From contig JAQVGK010000264.1 of NCBI GenBank assembly GCA_028696755.1, positions 1 to 5,471 on the forward strand: DNA of 5,471 nucleotides, given 5' to 3'. The notes below the pieces were generated by a model, which was given only the letters and a program-made list of their open reading frames with translations, was not told where the DNA came from and did not search any database. Origin of the DNA: Bacteroidales bacterium. GTDB taxonomy: Bacteria > Bacteroidota > Bacteroidia > Bacteroidales > ML635J-15. The position numbers were made by a program, and so were the translations under genes. Below are positions 1 to 5,471 of the stretch, piece after piece. The number at the start of each line of letters is the position of its first letter. Within the stretch, counting starts at the first letter, position 1.

Positions 1-648
1 AAACGCATTTCCAGCTTTACGATATCCAGAAATTGCTGCTGTCGATGCTCCAATAGCTCCATCAGTAAATAGTTTTACACCTTTACAAATCTCTTTATGA
101 TTTTGGTCTAATAACGGATATAAATCTGGATCCGTCCAAATTTCGGTAAAATTCTGATTTTTATTTTTTGACAGATATTCTAAAATCTCGGGTGACTTTA
201 CAAACATATCTGATGCAAATGCAACACCCGCTTTTAAGTTTTTCTCTAAAGTCAGTTTTAGTCTTTCTTCATCAAATCCAAATAATCCCGAAATGTATGC
301 GAGAATATTCATAATGTTTGATTCAACCCACACTGAATTATTATTGTTTTCAACCCATTCAGGCCATGTTTGATCGATTTTTTGCGCTGCTTTTTTGTTA
401 AATAAGTAACTGTGCAGCGAGTTATTACAAATTATTGTAGCTGGTAAGTCGTTAAGTTCGGCTTCGCTGAAATCATAATATGAGTCAAACCATCCTGTGG
501 CAACAGTTATTTCTTTGGAAATATTGCTATCCAATAAATTAAGCGCGGCTTTTTTATCGTCGATGTTAAAAAGACTTACAGCGTCATTTAGCGACGAATA
601 TGTAAAAAGGTGATTATGATTGTCCCTGAGTAAAGGAATGCGTATCAT
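1..648 (-). CDS. YtcJ-like metal-dependent amidohydrolase, N-terminal part (partial)
   Basis: This open frame starts with ATG at 648 and stays open for 216 codons to the left edge, so the C-terminus is missing. Visible motifs fit the amidohydrolase_3/YtcJ group (COG1574) of the metal-dependent amidohydrolase superfamily. These are a metal-binding HxH (H11, H13, in RDNHNHLF), a GWFDSYYDF segment (52-60), LPATIICNNSLHSYLFN with H79 (68-84), and GVKLFTDGAIGASTAA (190-205). Family members hydrolyse C-N bonds of amides or cyclic amides; the substrate here cannot be read. There is no signal peptide, so it is probably cytoplasmic. HxH begins only ten residues from the start, whereas typical YtcJ proteins carry a beta-sandwich segment of some tens of residues first, so this is a trimmed form. 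An upstream start is unlikely because the frame would run into the end of the preceding gene, whose stop overlaps this ATG by one base. Family assignment is fairly sure; function is open. Confidence 0.75.
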   Translation of the reverse strand, partial: MIRIPLLRDNHNHLFTYSSLNDAVSLFNIDDKKAALNLLDSNISKEITVATGWFDSYYDFSEAELNDLPATIICNNSLHSYLFNKKAAQKIDQTWPEWVENNNNSVWVESNIMNILAYISGLFGFDEERLKLTLEKNLKAGVAFASDMFVKSPEILEYLSKNKNQNFTEIWTDPDLYPLLDQNHKEICKGVKLFTDGAIGASTAAISGYRKAGNAF

Positions 649-650
649 TA
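646..650 (-). promoter_or_regulatory. TAATG stop/start overlap (translational coupling)
   Basis: Read on the minus strand, the TAA stop of the OmpA-family gene (650-648) shares one base with the ATG of the amidohydrolase gene (648-646). No Shine-Dalgarno-like sequence is seen just upstream (CGAAGACGAA). Translation of the amidohydrolase therefore probably depends on ribosomes finishing the OmpA gene. The overlap is seen directly; the coupling is inferred. Confidence 0.7.
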
Positions 651-2774
651 TTCGTCTTCGTAAATAATTTCTTCTTCATTATTAAGCTGACCAACAACCT
701 TAAACTCGGTACGTCTGTTTTTCTGGCGACCTTCAGGATTATCACGACCATCAGGATGTGTGTTTGGAGCAATCGGGAAGCCTTCTCCATAGCCTTTGGG
801 CACTAGACGTTCGGGGTTTATACCTTTCATAATCAGATAATCAACAACCGATTGAGCTCTGTCTTGCGAGAGTTTCATGTTAAACTCTTCGGTATCAACA
901 GAGTCGGTATGCGAACTTATCTCAACAATGATTTCGGGATAGGCCGACATAATTTTATAAATGGTATTGTCGAGAGTGATTTTTGCAGTATCGGTTAGCT
1001 CTGCTTTTGCAAATTCGTAGTAAATATTCTTTACAACAAACGATTGCTCTGGGAATGTGTTTACAATAATTGCATCAAGCTCGAGAGTGTCGGATCGAGT
1101 AATGTTTTTTGTTGTAAAAGGTAGGCGTTTTTCTTTTTTGTTAAAGTCTTTTACCGAAATTACATAGTCAAATCCCTGTTCTAAATTAAAGAAATAATGA
1201 CCAGGAGTAGTAAAGTCTGTTTTTACAAATAATTCCTTGCCTGTATTTTTATCAATCATAAATAGGTTAACAGGATATTCGTAAAGCAATTCAATATCTT
1301 CGCTTTGGTCGAGAACATTTAAACTGAGCGCCATTTCTTCTCTGTATTCGTCTTCGATGCTTTTGAAAAACAAAGAATCAGTGATTCCAAATATCTTACC
1401 TGAAACAGCAACAACAATATAATCACGATAAATAAATTCGTAAATATCGTCGCAACAATTTTCGTGGCGAAGCGAATATCCGCCATTACGATTCGAACTT
1501 AAATATCCTCTTTGTCTAGTTTCTTCGAGAATATAATACAAATCATCAAAACTAGAATTGATAGGATAACCAATGTTTACAGGCCCGTCAAAACTTTTAC
1601 CTTCTCCAAAAGTTTTGTAAATGTCGAATCCGCCCATTCCAGGTAAACCGTTCGAGCTGTAATAAAGAGTTTTTGTCTCAATATTATAATATGGTGTAAT
1701 TTCGTCAACAATAGTATTTACTTTTTTACCACAATTTTTAGGCTCTTTCCATTCATCCTTCTTCGGATCAAAATAAGTAAACCATAAATCTGTTCCTCCT
1801 CTGCCTTCTGGTCGGTCGGAGATAAAGTAAAGAACATCCGAGTTTAATCTAGATACTCCAACAGTTGGCATCGTGTTGCTAGTTAATGGAGTATTCACAA
1901 TCTCGGGTAAAGCAGTTGGAGTTTGCCATAAATTGTCAACTAAATTCGAAACAAAAAGTTGACATACTACTTTTTGAGTGTAATCCTTCTCGCAACGCGA
2001 AAAATAGAATCTGGTTTTGTCGTCAGAAAAAGCTCCATTGCCAGTGTTAATATCAACGCCGTTAATTGTAGTGTCGAACTCTCCCAAATTTTTCCATTTG
2101 TCGCCTTCTCGTTGTGCTAAATAAAATTTGCGTACTGGCAATTTGTCAGTGTCGGGATTGTAATATTTTAATTCGCTTTCGGGGAGTGATGCCCAAATCA
2201 ATTTATTTTTATCGTAAGGTATAGGTGAAAAATCAATATGAGGTTTGTTTACAGCAGTATCAAGTAGTTTGATTATTACGTTTATGGATGAATCTTTCCA
2301 AACTTGAATCGAACTTATACCCTCAATGTAAGTTTTGGCAAGCTTAGATTCTTCCTTTAAATCTTTATTTCCTTTAGTTTCGCTGGTAAAAAGTTGAAAA
2401 TACTGCTTTGCATCTTCGTATTCACCTAATGTTTGTAGACAAGTTGCATAGTGGAATAAATCCATTACATTTTTTGCAGGATCAAGCTTGTATGAGTTTA
2501 ATAAATAAACTTTTGCTTCGCGATAGTTTTTTTCTCTAAGATAAAGTCTCCCAAGAGCGCTTTGTACTTTTGGTCTGCCCGGAATTATTTCGTCATAAAT
2601 TTTATAATAATCAATTGCAGAGAAAATATCTCCCGACTTTTCAGCCGTTTTTGCCTGCTTAAGCAATTGGTTTGGTTTCATTGTAACGGTTTCGGGATCG
2701 TTTCCGCCTTTCTGACCAAATGCAAAGCCTGCAAATGAAAAGAATAAGGTTAATATAAGCAGTTTTTTAATCAT
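648..2774 (-). CDS. PorE-like TPR-PD40-CRD-OmpA peptidoglycan-binding envelope protein
   Basis: This 708-residue exported protein starts with ATG. A signal peptide covers residues 1 to about 20 (MIKKLLILTLFFSFAGFAFG) and has no lipobox cysteine. TPR-like helices follow at about 33-130. Next come PD40/WD40-like propeller blades at about 185-447, with the hallmarks LYFISDRPEGRGGTDLW (315-331), LYYSSNGLPGMGGFDIY (370-386) and GYLSSNRNGGY (423-433) followed by a CC pair (440-441). A beta-sandwich region resembling a carboxypeptidase-regulatory domain lies at about 452-565. The OmpA C-terminal domain is at about 575-693 and keeps the peptidoglycan-binding D624 and R639 and the NRRTEF motif (686-691). 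An acidic tail ends the protein. This domain order and length match PorE of the T9SS, which sits under the outer membrane and binds peptidoglycan. Being directly downstream of a PorP/SprF gene supports a T9SS-linked anchoring role. It may be a paralogue serving one cargo rather than the core PorE; the window cannot decide this. Confidence 0.88.
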   Translation of the reverse strand: MIKKLLILTLFFSFAGFAFGQKGGNDPETVTMKPNQLLKQAKTAEKSGDIFSAIDYYKIYDEIIPGRPKVQSALGRLYLREKNYREAKVYLLNSYKLDPAKNVMDLFHYATCLQTLGEYEDAKQYFQLFTSETKGNKDLKEESKLAKTYIEGISSIQVWKDSSINVIIKLLDTAVNKPHIDFSPIPYDKNKLIWASLPESELKYYNPDTDKLPVRKFYLAQREGDKWKNLGEFDTTINGVDINTGNGAFSDDKTRFYFSRCEKDYTQKVVCQLFVSNLVDNLWQTPTALPEIVNTPLTSNTMPTVGVSRLNSDVLYFISDRPEGRGGTDLWFTYFDPKKDEWKEPKNCGKKVNTIVDEITPYYNIETKTLYYSSNGLPGMGGFDIYKTFGEGKSFDGPVNIGYPINSSFDDLYYILEETRQRGYLSSNRNGGYSLRHENCCDDIYEFIYRDYIVVAVSGKIFGITDSLFFKSIEDEYREEMALSLNVLDQSEDIELLYEYPVNLFMIDKNTGKELFVKTDFTTPGHYFFNLEQGFDYVISVKDFNKKEKRLPFTTKNITRSDTLELDAIIVNTFPEQSFVVKNIYYEFAKAELTDTAKITLDNTIYKIMSAYPEIIVEISSHTDSVDTEEFNMKLSQDRAQSVVDYLIMKGINPERLVPKGYGEGFPIAPNTHPDGRDNPEGRQKNRRTEFKVVGQLNNEEEIIYEDE

Positions 2775-2803
2775 AACTAAAATTTATCCTGGTTAAAACT
2801 GTT
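2775..2803 (-). promoter_or_regulatory. Short intercistronic gap with weak SD-like AGGA
   Basis: The 29 bases between the porP-like stop and the OmpA-gene ATG contain AGGA (2790-2787) 12 bases before the start codon. That is further than the usual 5-9 bases, so its role as a ribosome-binding site is doubtful. The gap has no hairpin or promoter-like sequence, which supports co-transcription of the two genes. Confidence 0.35.
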
Positions 2804-3826
2804 TTAATATCTGTCGCAAGGCAAAGCAACTCTGCTAAGCGTTTGACTAATGTTTTTGTAAATAATTGAGATTTCGAATGCTCCCTTATTGTTTGTAGCA
2901 ATCTGCAAGGCCGAGATGTTAACATCATAACTAAGACCGATATCGAAACCATACAAACCAACACCTCCTGTAAGAATAAATGCATCAATATTATTCAGTG
3001 AGTATCTTGCATGAACTCCTGCAAATATGTTAGAAATTCTATTCTGTTCTGGCATGATATAATATCCAAGCGAGCCAATAACCCAATCGCCAGCTCTCTT
3101 ATGATACATTGTGAGAATATTTGGTTTTAGGTAAATGTTTTCTTTTATAGGAACAATAACTCCAGCATTAAAAACAAAACGCATTGGTAGTTTATCTTCT
3201 GTTCTTAAAAATGATTCTTTAGGGGCATTTAAGTGAAAAAGGGAAATTCCACCATAAGGATTGTATTTGCCTATTTTGCCTGAGTAGTTTACACCCAAGT
3301 TAATATCAGCATAGTTTATGTTTTCGTCCCAAGTGGTAAGATTATTTGGAAGATTTGGATCAAAGAAACCAGAATTCTCGTTAAACTGCGATGGTAATGA
3401 TAATCCATTCATCGTAAAGCTTTTAACAACATAACCAACTTGCAAACCAAAACCGAAAGTATGAATATCGTCAACAGTCATGATGTAATTTCCATTCAAA
3501 AAAAGCTTGTTTACGAGCAAATTGCTTGCACCTGAACGGTCATTAACAAAAAATAATCCTAACCCGAACTTAGAATCTTTTTTAAGCTTGAAAGGTTTGT
3601 CAAATCCAGCCGAAATTGTTCGGTATGGAACGCCAATTGCCGACCATTGGGTGCGATAATTGTTTGTGAAACGCCAGTTTCCGTCGAAAAATCCTGTTTC
3701 GGCCGGATTTAGCGATAATGGTGAAGCATAAAATTGACTAAAATGTATATCCTGGGCAAATGTGCCTACAACACTACAACAGCATAAAACTGCTGTCAGA
3801 ATTAAATTAAAAAATATCTTTTTCAA
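2804..3826 (-). CDS. PorP/SprF-family type IX secretion outer-membrane protein
   Basis: This 340-residue protein has a signal peptide ending near residues 24-25 (GTFAQ|DIHF). The family signature follows at once: DIHFSQFYASPLSLNPAETG (26-45), then FTNNYRTQWSAIG (53-65). The rest alternates short beta strands, as expected for an outer-membrane barrel, with typical segments NPYGGISLFHLNAP (189-202) and GLYGFDIGLSYDVN (290-303). The protein ends in the aromatic-terminated CDRY. PorP is a T9SS component; its paralogue SprF is required for secretion of the giant adhesin SprB. The start codon is TTG: a TGA lies in frame two codons upstream, no in-frame ATG occurs before the signal peptide, and starting at TTG gives a perfect MKKIFFNLIL leader. 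It is the first gene of the leftward operon, divergent from a PKD-repeat protein that is its likely client. Family assignment is very sure; pairing with that client is inferred from context. Confidence 0.93.
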   Translation of the reverse strand: MKKIFFNLILTAVLCCCSVVGTFAQDIHFSQFYASPLSLNPAETGFFDGNWRFTNNYRTQWSAIGVPYRTISAGFDKPFKLKKDSKFGLGLFFVNDRSGASNLLVNKLFLNGNYIMTVDDIHTFGFGLQVGYVVKSFTMNGLSLPSQFNENSGFFDPNLPNNLTTWDENINYADINLGVNYSGKIGKYNPYGGISLFHLNAPKESFLRTEDKLPMRFVFNAGVIVPIKENIYLKPNILTMYHKRAGDWVIGSLGYYIMPEQNRISNIFAGVHARYSLNNIDAFILTGGVGLYGFDIGLSYDVNISALQIATNNKGAFEISIIYKNISQTLSRVALPCDRY

Positions 3827-3848
3827 TGCTCAAGCTTTTTAAGAAATT

Positions 3849-3881
3849 CAAATATAGTACAATTGTTTGAAATAAAGCAAC
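3849..3881 (-). promoter_or_regulatory. Candidate Bacteroidota promoter for the porP-like operon
   Basis: On the minus strand TATATTTG (3856-3849) matches the -7 consensus TAnnTTTG exactly. GTTG (3881-3878), one mismatch from the -33 TTTG, lies 21 bases upstream. Transcription would begin near 3843, giving a leader of only about 17 bases before the TTG start, with no strong Shine-Dalgarno sequence. The assignment rests on the consensus match and position alone. Confidence 0.5.
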
Positions 3882-3895
3882 ATTTTAGCTAAAAT
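3882..3895. promoter_or_regulatory. Perfect 14-bp palindrome, possible operator
   Basis: ATTTTAGCTAAAAT equals its own reverse complement. It abuts the -33 element of the leftward promoter and lies about 40 bases upstream of the -33 element of the rightward promoter, a position from which a dimeric regulator could act on both. The palindrome is seen directly; regulator binding is inference, and AT-rich sequence raises the chance of coincidence. Confidence 0.35.
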
Positions 3896-3936
3896 TTTAC
3901 TAATAGTGAGTGTTTGATAAAAATGTTGATGTATTT

Positions 3937-3967
3937 TTTGTCAATTCAAACTTTTCTTGTATTTTTG
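3937..3967 (+). promoter_or_regulatory. Candidate Bacteroidota promoter for the PKD-repeat gene
   Basis: TTTG (3937-3940) is followed after 19 bases by TATTTTTG (3960-3967). Both elements match the Bacteroidota sigma factor consensus TTTG / TAnnTTTG at the expected spacing. Transcription would start near 3973, giving a leader of about 37 bases before the ATG at 4010. That leader has no clear Shine-Dalgarno sequence. Confidence 0.6.
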
Positions 3968-4009
3968 TTTATTAAGTAGCGAGTTATACTTTTTTAAAGC
4001 ATTGAACGC

Positions 4010-5471
4010 ATGAAAAAATTCTTTTTATTCTTATTGGTATGTACCATATCATTGTTTTTGGGCAAGATGTTGGCACAACCAGTTGCTGGTTTTACTGTTA
4101 ATACTACCGAAGCATGTGCTCCAGCAACTATAATTTGTACCAATACAACAACTAATTGTACAGGTACAATTACACATTATTGGTCAATTATTGGATCTCC
4201 CGACGTATCTTCTAACGAAGATGCTACTTTTTACTTTGCATCGGGTGGAAATTATACAATTATTTTGCAAGAGACTTGTGCGGAAGGAACTGATACATAT
4301 GAAATTGATATTACAGTATTTGACTCGCCTACTGCAAATTTCGATAACACTGTTATGACTGGCTGTATTCCATACACTGCGAACTTTACCGATTTGTCAG
4401 TTGCTGGTGATGGAAATATTACCGATTGGACTTGGTACTTTAATGACGGTTTTACATCAACAGATCAAAGCCCCGAGCATATTTACAATAGCGGTGGTAT
4501 ATACAATATTTCACTTTTAATTGAAGATGAAAATGGTTGTACATCCGAAAAAACTGTTAATAACCTTGTGCGTATTGCAAACGACCCAGTTGTTAGTTTT
4601 CTTGCAGATATGCCTACGATGTGTATTGCCCCTCATACTGTTAATTTTACATCTACCGTAACAACTTCTTTTGGATTAAATGCAACTTATGCTTGGAATT
4701 TTGGTGATGGTAGTCCGCTTAGCGACTTGCCAAATCCTTCTCATCAATATTCTTCTGGAGTTTTTGATGTTACTTTAACTGTTACAGATGAGTATGGATG
4801 TCAGACCACGATTGTTATGGATGATTATATTCGTGTTACTACAACAGTTCCAGAATACTCTGTTCTTGAAGGTGATGTTGTTTGCCGTGGAGCGCAAACT
4901 CACTTTGTAAACGAAACTGGCTACGCATGTTTTTGGGATTTTGGTGATGGCGGGACTAGTACTCAAAATACACCTGTTCATGTTTACAACACTACTGGAG
5001 TTGTTACTGTTACATTTATTGTTGATTATCCAAGTGGTCCTTGTCTTGCTCAAACAACTTTCGATCTTACAGTTGAAACCGTTACAGCATCGTTTACAAC
5101 TAGTCCAACAAATTTATTTTCTTGTACTACGCCATTTACAGTGAATTTTACTAACACTTCTTCGTCTAACGCAACCGACTTCTTCTATGTTTTTCAAGAT
5201 GGAGGATCATCTACCGACGAAGATCCATTACATACTTATAACGAATCTGGAATTTTTCAACCAACATTAACTGTTACAAGCGAAGCTGGTTGTATGCATA
5301 CTTTTTTGGGTCCAGTTATTAATATCGCAACTCCAAGCGCATCATTTATTGGTGATACAATAGAAGGTTGTTCTCCACTTACTGTTGACTTTACATACAA
5401 TGGTGGTAGTACGATAGATACTTATAGTTGGAATTTTGGGAATGGACAAACAAATCCAGATGGAACAGCCA
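4010..5471 (+). CDS. Large exported PKD-repeat protein, N-terminal part (partial; probable T9SS cargo/adhesin)
   Basis: This frame is open from ATG at 4010 for 487 codons to the right edge without a stop. An in-frame TAA at 3995-3997 rules out a more upstream ATG. Residues 1 to about 22 form a signal peptide (MKKFFLFLLV...KMLAQ). Five complete PKD-type beta-sandwich domains and part of a sixth follow at about 24-105, 107-190, 193-277, 280-356, 358-441 and 443 onward. The clearest PKD motifs are WNFGDG (229-234), WDFGDG (309-314) and WNFGNG (474-479), with trailing strands such as GVFDVTLTVTDEYG (250-263). The mature chain is rich in Thr, Asn and Ser with few Lys or Arg, as in surface proteins. 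Each complete repeat carries a Cys pair. Bacteroidota proteins of this kind are often thousands of residues long and end in a type B T9SS signal; that end is outside the window. A PKD-containing secreted hydrolase remains possible, but no catalytic domain is visible. Confidence 0.88.
   Translation, partial: MKKFFLFLLVCTISLFLGKMLAQPVAGFTVNTTEACAPATIICTNTTTNCTGTITHYWSIIGSPDVSSNEDATFYFASGGNYTIILQETCAEGTDTYEIDITVFDSPTANFDNTVMTGCIPYTANFTDLSVAGDGNITDWTWYFNDGFTSTDQSPEHIYNSGGIYNISLLIEDENGCTSEKTVNNLVRIANDPVVSFLADMPTMCIAPHTVNFTSTVTTSFGLNATYAWNFGDGSPLSDLPNPSHQYSSGVFDVTLTVTDEYGCQTTIVMDDYIRVTTTVPEYSVLEGDVVCRGAQTHFVNETGYACFWDFGDGGTSTQNTPVHVYNTTGVVTVTFIVDYPSGPCLAQTTFDLTVETVTASFTTSPTNLFSCTTPFTVNFTNTSSSNATDFFYVFQDGGSSTDEDPLHTYNESGIFQPTLTVTSEAGCMHTFLGPVINIATPSASFIGDTIEGCSPLTVDFTYNGGSTIDTYSWNFGNGQTNPDGTA
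4079..5471 (+). repeat. Tandem PKD-domain coding repeats (five full, one partial)
   Basis: The units are 80-87 codons long, measured between the first cysteines of successive units (C36, C119, C205, C292, C372, C454). Protein similarity is clear, but DNA identity is limited to short stretches such as TTTTGGTGATGG at 4699-4710 and 4938-4949. The duplications are therefore old and not recent slippage. The WDFGDG turn is intact in units 3 and 4, slightly changed in 6 (WNFGNG), and degenerate in 1, 2 (WYFNDG) and 5 (YVFQDG). Confidence 0.8.

Larger units (their letters stand above)
3827..4009. other. Divergent intergenic control region
   Basis: This very AT-rich gap of 183 bases separates the leftward porP-like operon from the rightward PKD-protein gene. 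It holds one promoter candidate for each direction, a 14-base palindrome between them, and a 9-base inverted repeat (TTCAATGCT at 3822-3830, AGCATTGAA at 3998-4006) that falls at or just before the two start codons. No small ORF, RNA gene or terminator was recognised here. Confidence 0.7.

Noticed and set aside
2767..2988. 73-codon minus-strand open frame across the porP-like 3' end and the OmpA-gene start
   Set aside because: It lies in another frame of the well-supported porP-like gene and has no recognisable domain or start signal.
3776..3826. Possible lipoprotein signal from the CCC run (residues 15-17) in the PorP/SprF-like leader
   Set aside because: The residues before the cysteines (AVL) do not make a lipobox, and a normal signal-peptidase I site follows (GTFAQ) right before the conserved DIHFSQ start of the mature family.
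3827..4009. Rho-independent terminator or small RNA in the divergent gap
   Set aside because: The gap lies between two 5' ends. The palindrome is AT-rich with no GC stem or stable hairpin, and the T runs fit promoter elements better.
4775..5053. 92-codon minus-strand open frame opposite the PKD-repeat gene
   Set aside because: It is antisense to clearly coding PKD repeats. Its low-complexity Asn/Ser-rich product reflects the reverse complement of Val/Thr-rich codons.
4941..5144. 67-codon plus-strand open frame inside the PKD-repeat gene, rich in Leu
   Set aside because: It is out of frame with the PKD protein. The Leu-rich look comes from frame-shifted reading of ACT/GTT-type codons, not a real membrane peptide.
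4079..5471. Recent DNA-level tandem repeats or phase-variable tract in the PKD gene
   Set aside because: Units are similar as protein, but DNA identity is confined to about a dozen bases around the WxFGDG motif, and no simple-sequence tract suited to slippage was seen.

Overview
The window is AT-rich DNA that looks like a member of the Bacteroidota. Three things support this: a PorP/SprF-family outer-membrane protein, a TPR-PD40-OmpA protein of the PorE type, and promoter-like sequences matching the Bacteroidota consensus (TTTG about 19-21 bases ahead of TAnnTTTG). Ribosome-binding sites are weak or absent, which is also usual for the phylum. The genus cannot be named from this stretch.

Layout: three genes run leftwards as one apparent operon from a promoter near 3850-3880. 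They are porP/sprF-like (3826-2804, with a TTG start), a PorE-like multidomain OmpA protein (2774-648), and the first 216 codons of a YtcJ-like amidohydrolase (648-1, cut by the left edge). The first two genes are 29 bases apart. The second and third overlap by one base in a TAATG junction, which suggests translational coupling. A 183-base divergent intergenic region (3827-4009) holds a promoter candidate for each direction, with a perfect 14-base palindrome between them. Rightwards from 4010 runs the 5' part (487 codons, still open at the right edge) of a large exported protein made of tandem PKD domains.

How they may work together: in Bacteroidota, PorP/SprF proteins and peptidoglycan-anchored OmpA/PorE proteins belong to, or assist, the type IX secretion system (T9SS). 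They are often encoded next to giant PKD-repeat surface proteins with type B secretion signals, as in the SprB/SprF pair. The simplest reading is a dedicated cargo-plus-secretion-partner locus. The PKD protein would be exported and placed on the cell surface with the help of the PorP/SprF-like barrel, and the OmpA protein would tie the assembly to the cell wall. The C-terminal signal that would prove T9SS export lies beyond the right edge. The coupled amidohydrolase has no obvious role in this scheme and is the least expected element.

No RNA genes, mobile elements, CRISPR arrays or clear terminators were seen.
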